From: DATATV01 sp035551355
GTDB lineage: Bacteria > Actinomycetota > Actinomycetes > Mycobacteriales > Pseudonocardiaceae
Reading direction: 5' to 3'
Assembly: GCA_035551355.1 (NCBI GenBank)
Contig: DASZNF010000048.1
Coordinates: 1 to 64,000, forward strand
Length of the DNA: 64,000 nucleotides
The position numbers and the translations under genes were made by a program. Position 1 is the stretch's first letter. Every line of letters begins with the position of its first letter. This document shows positions 25,007 through 35,325 of this stretch, piece by piece. The notes beneath the pieces were generated by a model. The model was not told the DNA's origin. It searched no databases and was given only the letters and a program-made list of their open reading frames with translations.

Positions 25007-25675
25007 ATGGCCCAGACCCAGCCCCAGACCCAGACCCTGGCTTCGGCCCAGGTCCCCACCCGCACCCTGGTGCATTCGTACCTGTTCCTGCGCCGCGCCA
25101 TCGGGGTGATCGGCGTCGCGCTGCCCTTCGTGGTGACGCTGGGCAAGATTCTGCTGCAGGGCGGCGGATTGCTCCCCTCGATCAGCGACTCCTACTACAC
25201 CGACATGCGCGGGGTGTTCGTCGGCAGCATGTGCGCGGTGGGCGTGTTCCTCATGGCCTACTACGGCTACGACCGCGTCGACAACATCTGCGGCTACCTC
25301 GCGGCCCTCGGCGCGATCGGGCTGGCGTTGTTCCCGACCACTCCGGACAACGCGACCAGCGGCCAGAAGATCATCGGCAGTTTCCACATCGGCTTCGCCC
25401 TGCTGTTCTTCGTCGTGCTGGCCATCTTCTGCATCAACCGGTTCACCCGCAGCGGCGACGGCCCGGCCACCCGGCAGAAGGCCTACCGCAACCTGGTGTA
25501 CCGGATCTGCGGCTGGACCATCGTGGGCTGCCTGGTCGGGCTGGCGCTGACCGGTTACTTCTTCGTCAGCCAGGTGGCGTCCTGGGATCCGATCTTCTGG
25601 TTCGAGTCGCTTGCCATCGTCGCCTTCGGCGTCGCCTGGTTCATCAAGGGCGACACTTTGTTGCGGGACAAGTGA
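25007..25675 (+). CDS. Integral membrane protein of unknown function
   Basis: A 222-residue membrane protein with about six predicted helices: IGVIGVALPFVVTLGKIL, FVGSMCAVGVFLMAYYG, ICGYLAALGAIGLALFP, GFALLFFVVLAIFCI, IVGCLVGLALTGYFF, and FESLAIVAFGVAWFI. An extracellular-type loop carries SISDSYYTDMRG, resembling DUF998-like or frpD-like membrane families, but I cannot assign it firmly. A Gln/Thr-rich N-terminus precedes the first helix. The ATG at 25007 has an AGGGG site 9 bases upstream; a GTG at 24998 is a less likely alternative. Confidence 0.75.
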   Translation: MAQTQPQTQTLASAQVPTRTLVHSYLFLRRAIGVIGVALPFVVTLGKILLQGGGLLPSISDSYYTDMRGVFVGSMCAVGVFLMAYYGYDRVDNICGYLAALGAIGLALFPTTPDNATSGQKIIGSFHIGFALLFFVVLAIFCINRFTRSGDGPATRQKAYRNLVYRICGWTIVGCLVGLALTGYFFVSQVASWDPIFWFESLAIVAFGVAWFIKGDTLLRDK

Positions 25676-25685
25676 TTCTGCTCGG

Positions 25686-26510
25686 TCAGGCCCGCGGCGG
25701 TCCGGCGTCGACGATCCGCAGGGACAGGTCGAGCGGATCGAAGTGGATCAGCGATTCCATCCACCAGGTCATGCCCGCCTCGGCCAGCCCGGCCAGATCG
25801 ATCCGCGGCTGCTCGGGCCAGGCCTGACTGGCGTTGCCGGGCACCGCGACATCGAACGGACGGTCCGCGGGCAGCCCGGCGGCGCGCACCGCGGCCACCA
25901 GATCAGCCACCTCCTCCGGACCCGGCGTGTGGCTTTCCGGGTTGGGGAAGATGCCGTCGTGCCGGGCGGCCCGGCGCAGCACCTGGGGGCGGCCGGTGGT
26001 GCTGGCCAGCCATACCGGGATCGGGTATGGATTCGGCTCCGTCTCGGCGATGTCGATCCGGGCCGATCGGTAGGCCCGCCCGGCCCACATCGCTTCGGCC
26101 ACCGCGAGTCCCTCGTCCAGCAACTCCGCCCGGACACCCGGATCGACCGGATCGCCGAACCGGCTGAAATCCCCCGACTCGTCCGAGCCGAGCCCCGCGC
26201 CGAACACCAGCCGCCCGGCCGAAAGCCGGCTCACCGTGGCCGCCTGCCGGGCCACGATCCACGGCCTTCGCCGGGCCAGTGGGGTGACCATCGGGCCCAG
26301 CAGCACCCGTTCGGTGGCCGTGGCGATGGCGGCCAGGGTGCTCCAGCAGTCCACGATGGGCATCGCCTCGGTGACCACGTGGTCCCACAGGAACACCCCG
26401 TCCCAGCCGGCCGCCTCGGCTCGCACGGCCAACTCGACCAGCACCGCCGGATCACCGAACGGGCCGAACGGCGGCAGGTAGACCCCGTAGCGAATTCGCT
26501 TGTCGGGCAA
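25686..26510 (-). CDS. LLM-class F420-dependent oxidoreductase
   Basis: A 274-residue TIM-barrel enzyme of the luciferase-like monooxygenase superfamily, probably using F420. Features include RYGVYLPPFGPFGDP at the N-terminus, GWDGVFLWDHV near residues 36-46, VARQAATVSRLSAGRLVFGAGLGS (the family core) and PIPVWLASTTGRPQVLRRAAR. The start is a TTG at 26510, supported by an AGGGGAGA ribosome binding site about 6 bases upstream and no better in-frame start. The substrate is unknown. It is convergent with the membrane protein gene, 10 bases apart. Confidence 0.85.
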   Translation of the reverse strand: MPDKRIRYGVYLPPFGPFGDPAVLVELAVRAEAAGWDGVFLWDHVVTEAMPIVDCWSTLAAIATATERVLLGPMVTPLARRRPWIVARQAATVSRLSAGRLVFGAGLGSDESGDFSRFGDPVDPGVRAELLDEGLAVAEAMWAGRAYRSARIDIAETEPNPYPIPVWLASTTGRPQVLRRAARHDGIFPNPESHTPGPEEVADLVAAVRAAGLPADRPFDVAVPGNASQAWPEQPRIDLAGLAEAGMTWWMESLIHFDPLDLSLRIVDAGPPRA

Positions 26511-26735
26511 TGGTTTCTCCCCTGCGCACCGGTCGGTCCCAACGGTCGCCCGAGGCTACCCGGCCGTGGTTTCGGCCGCTGAATCGGCGTACCGGTCGTG
26601 GTGGCGCACCCAGGGGCCGGGCCGGCGGCCCAGCGGGATCAGGTCGAGGTAGTTGCCCAAGGTGTGCAACACATCCGTGCCCTCGGTGAACGTGGAATAC
26701 GTGTGGCACAAGGTTTTCCCGGCGAGGAGTGCCAC

Positions 26736-27100
26736 GTGAAGTACCTGCTGCTCATCCACAGCAACCCGGCCAACTGGGCGCACCCGATGTTCCTGCACCA
26801 GGACGAGGAACTGACCGAGGAGCAGCGGACCGCGCGGATGGCCCAGTTCACCGAGCTCATAAACGAACTGGCCGAGACCGGTGAGCTGCGGTACTCCGCG
26901 CCGCTGGCCGAACCCGAGCACAGCCGGATGGTGCGGGTGCGCGACTCGGTGCCGGTGGTGACCGACGGGCCGTTCGTGGACGCCAAGGAGCACCTGGCCG
27001 GGTTCTTCGTGATCGACTGCGCCGACGAGCAGCGGGCCCTGGCCATCGCGGCCCGGTTCCCGGACGCGGCGCACGGCGGGGTCGAGGTGCGGCCGATCGC

Positions 27101-27104
<4 letters not shown>
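26736..27104 (+). CDS. YCII/DGPF-domain protein linked to an ECF42 sigma factor
   Basis: A 122-residue YCII-related protein with the diagnostic DGPF motif in VVTDGPFVDAKEHLAGFF near residues 72-89. The N-terminus KYLLLIHSNP is the usual beta strand. DGPF proteins are the hallmark neighbours of ECF42 sigma factors; their biochemical role is unresolved. The GTG at 26736 has a GAGGAG site 7 bases upstream. Its stop overlaps the sigma factor start (GTGA), so translation is coupled. Confidence 0.88.
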
Positions 27105-28364
<1,260 letters not shown>

Positions 28365-28719
28365 CCCACAACGCCCTCGGTGGGACGCGCGAACTGCTGT
28401 GATGTTCGGCGCGTCCCACCGCTCTTGCCCGTCCGGACAATCGTCTGAAATGATCTTCCGCAGCCCAAACAATGGTGGGCTGGCACACATGTGACACGGA
28501 GGTATAGGGTTGCGACCGGCAGTTCCGCACGGTAATCGTCACCGTCCGATCACGCTCTGAAAGCAGTCCGTGATCTGTGTGCACTCCGTGACTGACAACG
28601 CTGCCCCCATCACCAAATCGGCGGTACCAGAACGCGTTTCTGCCGACCTAGGTTTAGTTCGTGAGACTAAGTTCCCCCGCCCATCTGGCCATTTTCCGCC
28701 TACCGGAACGGTCTCGAGC
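28365..28719 (+). promoter_or_regulatory. Intergenic region upstream of the indole prenyltransferase
   Basis: This 355-base stretch has base composition less GC-rich than its flanks. The terminator hairpin at 28378-28421 occupies its start. Further on there are imperfect repeats around 28567-28599 (AGTCCGTGATC and ACTCCGTGACT), which could be regulator half-sites. No coding frame is supported; the prenyltransferase promoter should lie here. Confidence 0.4.
28378..28421 (+). terminator. Hairpin terminator after the ECF42 gene
   Basis: Perfect 13-bp arms (28378-28390 and 28409-28421, CGGTGGGACGCGC and complement) enclose a loop that itself contains a GAAC/GTTC pairing. It lies 14 bases past the sigma factor stop at 28364. 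Confidence 0.75.
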
Positions 28720-29808
28720 ATGATACAGCCCGGACCCTCTCTAATTGAACACACCGGAAAACAGCTACGCAGGCTCGGCGAGGCCGTAGGACTGGGGGAC
28801 ATGCGGACTCCCCTCGCCGTGCTACCGAATCTCCTTGGTACGGCGGGGAATCACCCAACCACCGAGGAACCGGCGTGGCCCTCCGGTGTGGCCGACGATC
28901 ACACGCCACTCGAATTCTCGGTGGCTCTGGACAACACCATTCCGCCCGCCCTACGACTACTCGGCGAAACAATAGGCGACAAACCGAGCGCGGTGAACAA
29001 CGCGCGCGCTTTCGAACGCGTGCTCCGGTCCGCGGCTCGCGATTTCGATATTTCGACCGAGCGCTACGACCAGGTCCGCGACCTGTTCCTACCCGAGGAT
29101 TCTTCGGCGGAATTCCTGCTGTGGTACTCGACGGTTTTCCGGGCCGGACATCTGCCCGCGTTGAAGGTCTACTTCAATCCGGCGGCGCATGGCGAGGAAA
29201 ACGCGGGCGAACTCGTCGCGGAGGCATTGAGCCGGCTCGGGCTGAATGACGCGTACCGCGATCTGCGAGAGCACGCGCTGTTGCGCGGGGAGGCCGACCG
29301 GTGCGTGTTCTTCGCCGTTGACCTGCACGATCGTCCGCACGCCCGAGTGAAGGTGTATGTGGCGCATGCGAACGCACGATCGGGCGACGCGATCCGGGCG
29401 GCCGCCGCGGTGTCCGGCATCGACCCAGGTCAACTGGCCGAATTCTGCGCGATTGCCGGTGGCACCGACGCCTTCGCGGGCCGCCCGCTGGTTTCCAGCT
29501 ACACCTACGTGTCTCCGGATACACACCGGCCCAGCGGATACAGTCTCTACCTACCGATTCGGGACTATGTGAGCGATGACGAGGAGGCGCGACAACGAGT
29601 GTTGCAACTGCTCGCCTGGGCTGGTTTCGACCCGGTATTGCTGGATCGTGCGATCGACGCATTGACCGATCGGCCATTGGCCGAAGGAGTTGGCCTGATC
29701 GCACATGTGTCATTGCGACTGGGCATACCCCGACCGGGTATGACGGTCTATCTGTCGTCGGAGGCGTACGCGGTAAGCCGACCGCGCCGTCTGTCTCCTG
29801 TGCAATGA
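28720..29808 (+). CDS. Indole prenyltransferase (bacterial DMATS family)
   Basis: A 362-residue soluble aromatic prenyltransferase of the bacterial dimethylallyltryptophan synthase family (ABBA fold), predicted to attach a dimethylallyl group to tryptophan or indole. The segments LEFSVALDN near residues 67-75 and ALKVYFNP near 147-154 match substrate and diphosphate-binding strands. ARVKVYVAHA near 208-217, SSYTYVSPD and GYSLYLPIRDYV also fit. Streptomyces homologues such as IptA (6-position) and SCO7467 (5-position) have this size. The ATG at 28720 is chosen for family length although its ribosome binding site is weak; 28801 is an alternative. Codon use (ATA, CTA) differs from the GC-extreme neighbours, suggesting transfer. 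It is 16 bases from the tryptophanase gene. Confidence 0.85.
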   Translation: MIQPGPSLIEHTGKQLRRLGEAVGLGDMRTPLAVLPNLLGTAGNHPTTEEPAWPSGVADDHTPLEFSVALDNTIPPALRLLGETIGDKPSAVNNARAFERVLRSAARDFDISTERYDQVRDLFLPEDSSAEFLLWYSTVFRAGHLPALKVYFNPAAHGEENAGELVAEALSRLGLNDAYRDLREHALLRGEADRCVFFAVDLHDRPHARVKVYVAHANARSGDAIRAAAAVSGIDPGQLAEFCAIAGGTDAFAGRPLVSSYTYVSPDTHRPSGYSLYLPIRDYVSDDEEARQRVLQLLAWAGFDPVLLDRAIDALTDRPLAEGVGLIAHVSLRLGIPRPGMTVYLSSEAYAVSRPRRLSPVQ

Positions 29809-29824
29809 GGTCGGAGGACCCGCC

Positions 29825-31231
29825 ATGCCCCTGATGGAGCCGTACCGGATCAAGGTGGTCGAGCCCATTCCGATCACCACCCGCGCGCAACGCGAAGCCG
29901 CGTTGACCCGAGCCGGATACAACGCTTTCAACCTGCGGGCCGACGAGGTCACCATCGACCTGCTGTCCGACTCGGGCACCGGCGCGTTCTCCACCTACCA
30001 GCAGTCGGCCGCGTCGTTGGGCGACGAGTCCTACGCCGGGGCCCGGTCCTGGTACCGGTTCCACGAGGTGGTCGCCGAGCTGACCGGCTACCCGCACATC
30101 CTGCCGGTGCACCAGGGCCGGGCCGCCGAGCGGGTGCTGTTCTCCACCGCGCTGAAGCCCGGGCAGGTGGTGCTGTCCAACACCCACTTCGACACCACCC
30201 GGGCCAACGTGGAGCTCGCCGGCGGCAAGGCGGTGGACCTGCCCTGCCCGGAGGCCAAGGACCTGGACAGCCAGTTCCCGTTCAAGGGCAACATCGATCT
30301 GGGCGCGCTGGAGGCCACGCTGGCCGGCGCCGAGCGCGACCAGGTCGCGTTCGTGCTGATCACCATCACCAACAACGGCGGCGGCGGCCAGCCGGTGTCC
30401 ATGGCCAACCTCACCGCCACGGCCGAGCTGTGCCGGTCCTACCGGGTGCCGTTCTTCCTGGACGCCGCCCGGTTCGCCGAGAACGCCTGGCTGGTCACCC
30501 AGCGCGAGCAGGAGTGGCGCGAGGCCACCCCGACCCAGGTGGCCAAGGCCGCGTTCGCGCTGTCGGATGGCTGCGTGGCCAGCCTGAAGAAGGACGGCAT
30601 CTCCCCGCAGGGCGCGTTCATCGGGCTGCGCGATGAGGAACTGGCGCTGCGCTGCGAGGCCAATCTCATTGCCACCGAAGGCTTTTCCACCTACGGCGGG
30701 CTGGCCGGGCATGAACTGGACCGGCTGGGCCAGGGACTGCGCGAGGTGCTGCAACCCAACTACCTGGCCTCCCGCGCGGACGCCGCGGCCCACCTGGCCC
30801 GGCTGGTCAACGAGGCCGGGGTGGCCATCGTGCAGCCGCCGGGCATCCACGCCATCTACCTCAACGCCGGGCGGCTGCTGCCGCACCTGCATCCGGCCGA
30901 CTTCCCCGGCCACGCCCTGTCCTGCCAGCTGTTCCTGGACGGCGGAATCCGTTGCCACGAACTGGGTTCGCTGTATCTGGGCACGCTGGACGAGGACAAC
31001 CGGCTGGTCGATCCGGCACCCTACGAGCTGGTCCGGCTGGCCCTGCCCCGCCGGGTCTACACCCAGAGCCACCTGGAGTACGTGGCCGAGGTGCTGGCCG
31101 GGATCGCCAAGGACCCGCAGCGGGTGCCGGCCTACCGGATCGTGGAAGCGCCGCCGCTGTTGCGGCACTTCAAGATCCGCGTGGAACCGGCGCCCGCGGG
31201 TGAGCACGGCTCAGGCGATGGGCTGTGGTAA
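29825..31231 (+). CDS. tnaA: Tryptophanase-family PLP beta-eliminating lyase
   Basis: A 468-residue PLP enzyme of the tryptophanase/tyrosine phenol-lyase family, which splits tryptophan to indole, pyruvate and ammonia. Recognisable segments are AYNAFNLRADEVTIDLL-like (GYNAFNLRADEV), DSGTGAF near residues 54-60, GDESYAG, HQGRAAERVLFS, ITNNGGGGQPVSMAN, FFLDAARFAENAW, and the PLP-lysine region SLKKDGISPQGAF. A strong GGAGG site precedes the ATG. Coupling to an indole prenyltransferase favours tryptophan as substrate and recalls the iptA/iptB pair of Streptomyces SN-593. The 3' end overlaps the convergent conservon by 21 bases. Confidence 0.9.
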   Translation: MPLMEPYRIKVVEPIPITTRAQREAALTRAGYNAFNLRADEVTIDLLSDSGTGAFSTYQQSAASLGDESYAGARSWYRFHEVVAELTGYPHILPVHQGRAAERVLFSTALKPGQVVLSNTHFDTTRANVELAGGKAVDLPCPEAKDLDSQFPFKGNIDLGALEATLAGAERDQVAFVLITITNNGGGGQPVSMANLTATAELCRSYRVPFFLDAARFAENAWLVTQREQEWREATPTQVAKAAFALSDGCVASLKKDGISPQGAFIGLRDEELALRCEANLIATEGFSTYGGLAGHELDRLGQGLREVLQPNYLASRADAAAHLARLVNEAGVAIVQPPGIHAIYLNAGRLLPHLHPADFPGHALSCQLFLDGGIRCHELGSLYLGTLDEDNRLVDPAPYELVRLALPRRVYTQSHLEYVAEVLAGIAKDPQRVPAYRIVEAPPLLRHFKIRVEPAPAGEHGSGDGLW

Positions 31232-31768
31232 CCGGGACATCGCGTGGCGCACCAGCTGGATCAGCGCCAGCTTGGCCGATTCCCGCTCGCGGGCGTCGCA
31301 CAGCACGATCGGCACCGTGTCGCTGAGCTTGAGCGCGGACCGCACTTCCTCGCTGCTGTACGGGTTGTCCCCGTAGAAGGCGTTGATCGCCACCACGAAC
31401 GGGATGTGCCGCCGCTCGAAGAAGTCGATCGCCGGGAAGCTGCTGGCCAGCCGCCGGGTGTCGACCAGCACCACCGCGCCGACGGCGCCCCGGGCCAGTT
31501 CGTTCCACATGAACCAGAACCGGTCCTGGCCGGGGGTGCCGAACAGATACAGCACGATCCGCGGGCTGATGGTGATCCGGCCGAAGTCCAGCGCCACCGT
31601 CGTTTTGGTCTTGTTCTCGACGCCGACCAGGTCGTCCACGCCGACGCTGGCCTCGGTCAGCACCTCCTCGGTGGTCAGCGGCGGAATCTCGCTGACCGCG
31701 CCGACCAGGGTGGTCTTGCCGGTGCCGAAACCACCGGCAACGACGATCTTCACCGACTGGGGAACCAC
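31211..31768 (-). CDS. cvnD: Conservon small GTPase-like ATP/GTP-binding protein (CvnD)
   Basis: A 185-residue Ras/MglA-like GTPase, last gene of a four-gene conservon. The P-loop VVAGGFGTGKTTLVGAVSE is at residues 9-27, a switch-type VALDFGRI segment near 57-64, and FGTPGQDRFWFMW near 76-88 as the G3 region. FVVAINAFYGD near 123-133 replaces the classical NKxD as in this family. In Streptomyces, conservons act as membrane-associated signalling sets in which CvnA inhibits the GTPase until a signal arrives. It starts 20 bases after the DUF742 gene. Confidence 0.9.
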   Translation of the reverse strand: MVPQSVKIVVAGGFGTGKTTLVGAVSEIPPLTTEEVLTEASVGVDDLVGVENKTKTTVALDFGRITISPRIVLYLFGTPGQDRFWFMWNELARGAVGAVVLVDTRRLASSFPAIDFFERRHIPFVVAINAFYGDNPYSSEEVRSALKLSDTVPIVLCDARERESAKLALIQLVRHAMSRLPQPIA

Positions 31769-31788
31769 TGTGTGCTGTCCTCCTGGGC

Positions 31789-32160
31789 CTATAGCGCGTG
31801 CAGTCCGTCAAGAATCGCCTGGAGCAGGTCCCGATCCTGGACCACAGAGTCCTGCGCGGGCGAACCGATGACCACGGCGCCGTGATCGATCAGATCACTC
31901 AGCTGCACCTTTGCCACGGCAAGCGGGACATTGAGGTAGGAAGAGATCTCGGCGACCGACAGCGGCCGCCGGCACAGCTCCACGATCCGGGCCTGTTCTG
32001 GCTCGAAGTCGATGCGGTCGAAGGCCGATCGCACCGTGATGACCTGGGTGGCCACGTCGAGCTGGGCGTTGGTCGGGCGGGTCCGGCCACCGGTGAGGGT
32101 GTACAACCGGACCAGCCGGCCCGCGTCGGCGTCATACCATTCGTCGTCCTGGTCGGCCAT
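31789..32160 (-). CDS. cvnC: Conservon DUF742 protein (CvnC)
   Basis: A 123-residue DUF742 protein. The typical start region RLVRLYTLTGGRTRP lies near residues 15-29, then a winged-helix segment with CRRPLSVAEISSYLNVPLAV (about 84-103) and a C-terminal VVIGSPAQ strand. CvnC proteins are winged-helix-like adaptors in the conservon complex between the sensor, roadblock protein and GTPase. It is separated by four bases from the roadblock gene upstream. Confidence 0.9.
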   Translation of the reverse strand: MADQDDEWYDADAGRLVRLYTLTGGRTRPTNAQLDVATQVITVRSAFDRIDFEPEQARIVELCRRPLSVAEISSYLNVPLAVAKVQLSDLIDHGAVVIGSPAQDSVVQDRDLLQAILDGLHAL

Positions 32161-32164
32161 CGGG

Positions 32165-32629
32165 TTATACCCTCGTACCGCCGTCCAACGAGACCGCCGC
32201 GGTGCGCGGCGCCGCGCTCAGGTGCTGGCGGACGCGTTGCACGAGGCGGTTCATCTCGTAGCCGATCATGCCCATGTCCGCGGTGTCGTCGGCGAGCAGC
32301 GCAAGACACGCGCCCTCGCCGGCCGCGGTGACGAACAGGAAAGCCCGGGCCATCTCCACGATGTTCTGCCGGACCGTGCCACCGTCGAACCGGTCACCGA
32401 CACCCTTGGCCAGGCTCTGGATGGCCGAGGCCATGGCGGCGAGCTGATCGGCCTCGTCCTTGGGCAGTCCGCTCGAACGCTCGATCAGCATGCCGTCGGT
32501 GGACAGCACCACCGCGTGCCGCGCGCCGACCACGCCGGTGACCAGTTCTTCGAGCAGCCAGCTCAGTTTGCTGTGCTGGTGGGGATTCTCGTTCATCACG
32601 ACTCTGGCGTTCCTGTCTCCGTCGGTCAT
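32165..32629 (-). CDS. cvnB: Conservon roadblock/LC7 protein (CvnB)
   Basis: A 154-residue roadblock/LC7-domain protein, which in conservons acts as a GTPase-regulating partner of CvnD. Domain residues are about 20-140, with LSWLLEELVTGVVGARHAVV, LSTDGMLIERSSGLPK and GACLALLADDTADMG matching the roadblock fold. The ATG at 32629 overlaps the CvnA stop (ATGA), so the two are coupled; an internal ATG (about residue 12) is a possible alternative start. Confidence 0.9.
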   Translation of the reverse strand: MTDGDRNARVVMNENPHQHSKLSWLLEELVTGVVGARHAVVLSTDGMLIERSSGLPKDEADQLAAMASAIQSLAKGVGDRFDGGTVRQNIVEMARAFLFVTAAGEGACLALLADDTADMGMIGYEMNRLVQRVRQHLSAAPRTAAVSLDGGTRV

Positions 32630-35325
32630 GGCGTACTCGGGTCGTCAGTTCGGCGGCCGTCGTTGGTGCCGCGTTGAAATGCCGACAACTTGGCCCGGAT
32701 CTCCTCCGGTGACTTGTGGGGGGTTTCCTCTGCGTCCTCGGCCGCACCGGACTCGGACGTCGGGTCGCCTTCGCGCAACTGGCGGACCAGGTGCTGCTGG
32801 GGTTGCCGCTGCGGCAACGGCGGGCGCTCGCCGGGTGTCGGTGGCGCGATCGGCTGTGGGGGTATCGGATCGGTTTGCTGCGGCACCACGCCCTCCGCCC
32901 GGCTGTGACTCGGTCCGTCCACCCGGCCGCGTCCCGGGCTGTCGATCCGGCTGTCCGCACGACTGGCGGTCCAGCCCTCGGCGCCGTCGGTGTGGCTCTC
33001 GGCCCGGTGCTCAGGCGGGGTGCGCTGCGGCAGTTCCGGCCCGCGCTGGGGCAGTTCCATGGTGCGCGGCGGCAGCTCGGCCTCCAGCGCGCCCATGGCC
33101 ACCTCGTCCGGCCAGCCCGACACCAGTCGCTCGGCGGCCTGGTCGCGGTAGCCGCTGTGCAGTCCGTTGTGCGCGGACAGCGCGTGCGCCGGGGTGGTGC
33201 GCGAACGCCGCTCGGTGCCCGCGTAGACCGCGTCCGGGTCCAGCGTGGGGAACTCGATGGTCGACTCGTACTCGGCCACCGGAAGGTCCAGCTCGTCGGC
33301 GCCCTCGGGCAGCTCGTCCGGGTGGGCGGTGAGCAACCGGTTGGGAATCAACACGATGGCCAGCACGCCGCCGTAGGCCGACTCGCGCAGCTCCACCCGC
33401 ACACCCAGTCGCGAGGCCAGCTGCGCGATCACCCAGAAACCCAGCTGCGAGCCGTCTTTCAGCGCCATCACGTCGAACTCGGGCGGCTCCAGCATCATCT
33501 GGTTGGCCCGGTCGCGCTCGGCCGAGGAGATGCCAAGGCCCTGGTCCTCGACCTCGACGACCACGCCGAGATCGACCCGCTTGGACGACACCTGCACCGG
33601 GTATTCCGGCGAGGAGAAGGAGATCGCGTTGTCCAGCAGTTCGGAGATGAGGTGGATGACCCCGGCCACCGCGTCGCCGGTGACGGTCACCTCGGGCACC
33701 CGCTGCAGCTTGATCCGGGCGTACTGCTTGGTTTCCGCGATCGCGGCGCGCAGCACTTCCAGCACCGACACCGGAGTCCGCCAGCGGCGGCCCAGCTGAC
33801 CACCGCCGAGGATGATCAGGTTCTCGATGTTGCGCCGGGCCTGGGTGGCCTGGTGGTCCAGCTGGAACAACCGCTCCAGCTGACCGGGGTCCTGCTCGCG
33901 CTGTTCCCAGCGGTCCAGCAGGTTGAGCAAGCGGTGCAGCGGGCGCTGGTTGCGGTGGGCGATGCCCAGGAACACCGCGTGCACACCGTTGCGGGCCTGG
34001 GCTTCCTGCACGGCCGCGGCGACCGCGGTGCGCTGCGCGGCGTTGATCGCCGTGGCGACCTGGCCGATCTCGTCCCCGCCGTAGTCCAGTTCGGGCAGTT
34101 CCTCTTGCACCTCAACGGTTTGGCCGTCGCGCAGCCGGCGCACGATGTCCGGCAGCCGGACCGCGACCAGGGCCAGTGCCTCGTCACGCAGCCGGGCCAG
34201 CCGGATGACCAGCGCGCGGTCGACCAGCACCCGGGACTGGCGCAGCGCGATCATGATGGCCGCGATGGCGATGCCAAGGGCGATCACACTGCCGACCCCG
34301 GCCCACAGCAACTGGGTGTTGCCGTTGGCCAGTGCGGCTGCTGACACCTCGTCGGCCTGGCTGATCGTCATGTCGGTCAGCACGGAGAAGTTCTGGTCGG
34401 TCAGCGTGGCCCAGTCCGACGCGGTGATGTCCAGCCCGCTGGGCACGCCGTCGGTCCACGGGCCGCGCGCGATGATCGAGTTCTCCGCGTTGACCAGGTT
34501 CTGCCAGCTGCTGGTCGTGGTCAGTTGCTGGTATTTGGCCCGTACGTCCGGTTGCAGGTCCGGGGCCACATTGGCCAGGGCCGCGTGGTAGGCGCCGACC
34601 ATGCTGGCGAACTGCAGAAAGTCCTGCCGGCTGAAGGAATTCGAGGCGAACGCGCCGGACACCAGCGAGCCGGCCCGGGACATCACGTCGCCGCCGCGGA
34701 ACACCTCGACAGCGGCGATGGCGCCCTGGGTGGCGGTCACGTCGGGCACCACCCGGGCCTGGGTGTCGAACAGGTTGGCGGCCGAGTCGAGCAGGTTGTT
34801 GTAGAAGGCATAGACCTCGGGCTGGGTGGCCGCGCCCGCGTCGATCTCACCGCGGATCTTGGGCAGCTGGTCGAGGTAGCCCAGCAGCTTGTTGTAGCTG
34901 CCCACAATGGAATCGGGCGCACTGGACATCATGGACGCGGCGGCGGTGCGCATCGCGGACAGCTCGGTGTCGGTCTGCTGTTGCTGAGCCAGCAACGACT
35001 GTAGTCCGTCGCTGGGCTGGGCGAGGTGCGCCATGGACAGCTGGCGTTCCTTCTGCACCGAGGCCAGCCCGCGGACGGCGGGGATGGACACCTGCTGCAC
35101 CGAGCTGGCCACCTCGCGGTCGTAGAAGCCGGTGCCGAACAGGTACAGGGATGCGCCGAACCACAACACGATCAGCGCGGCGCTGGGGATGAGCACCAGC
35201 TGCACAACGCGTCGCTTGATCGACTTGGGTTGCTTGCCGCGACGGCGTTTGCGCTCGGTCCGCTCGGAGGTTTCGGGTCGGGAATCCGGGTGGGGCGGGC
35301 TGTCGGGGTGGGATTGCTTGTTCAC
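32626..35325 (-). CDS. cvnA: Conservon sensor histidine-kinase-like protein (CvnA) with NIT domain
   Basis: An 899-residue membrane sensor, first gene of the conservon. A basic cytosolic N-terminus (RKRRRGKQPKSIKRR) is followed by a membrane helix (LVLIPSAALIVLWFGASLYLF). An extracellular nitrate/nitrite-sensing-type (NIT) helical domain spans about 70-300, then a second helix (about 325-345) and a HAMP-like segment. The ATP-binding module contains LLDNAISFSSPEYPVQV and VEDQGLGISSAERD. A conserved helix LFQLDHQATQARRNIENL stands in for the dimerisation box. A Pro/Arg-rich C-terminal tail of about 200 residues is typical. The GTG at 35325 has a GGAG site. It senses an unknown extracellular signal. 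Confidence 0.88.
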   Translation of the reverse strand: MNKQSHPDSPPHPDSRPETSERTERKRRRGKQPKSIKRRVVQLVLIPSAALIVLWFGASLYLFGTGFYDREVASSVQQVSIPAVRGLASVQKERQLSMAHLAQPSDGLQSLLAQQQQTDTELSAMRTAAASMMSSAPDSIVGSYNKLLGYLDQLPKIRGEIDAGAATQPEVYAFYNNLLDSAANLFDTQARVVPDVTATQGAIAAVEVFRGGDVMSRAGSLVSGAFASNSFSRQDFLQFASMVGAYHAALANVAPDLQPDVRAKYQQLTTTSSWQNLVNAENSIIARGPWTDGVPSGLDITASDWATLTDQNFSVLTDMTISQADEVSAAALANGNTQLLWAGVGSVIALGIAIAAIMIALRQSRVLVDRALVIRLARLRDEALALVAVRLPDIVRRLRDGQTVEVQEELPELDYGGDEIGQVATAINAAQRTAVAAAVQEAQARNGVHAVFLGIAHRNQRPLHRLLNLLDRWEQREQDPGQLERLFQLDHQATQARRNIENLIILGGGQLGRRWRTPVSVLEVLRAAIAETKQYARIKLQRVPEVTVTGDAVAGVIHLISELLDNAISFSSPEYPVQVSSKRVDLGVVVEVEDQGLGISSAERDRANQMMLEPPEFDVMALKDGSQLGFWVIAQLASRLGVRVELRESAYGGVLAIVLIPNRLLTAHPDELPEGADELDLPVAEYESTIEFPTLDPDAVYAGTERRSRTTPAHALSAHNGLHSGYRDQAAERLVSGWPDEVAMGALEAELPPRTMELPQRGPELPQRTPPEHRAESHTDGAEGWTASRADSRIDSPGRGRVDGPSHSRAEGVVPQQTDPIPPQPIAPPTPGERPPLPQRQPQQHLVRQLREGDPTSESGAAEDAEETPHKSPEEIRAKLSAFQRGTNDGRRTDDPSTP

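Noticed and set aside
28720..31231. Tyrosine phenol-lyase instead of tryptophanase
   Set aside because: The two are close relatives and cannot be separated by eye; the adjacent indole prenyltransferase makes tryptophan the better guess.
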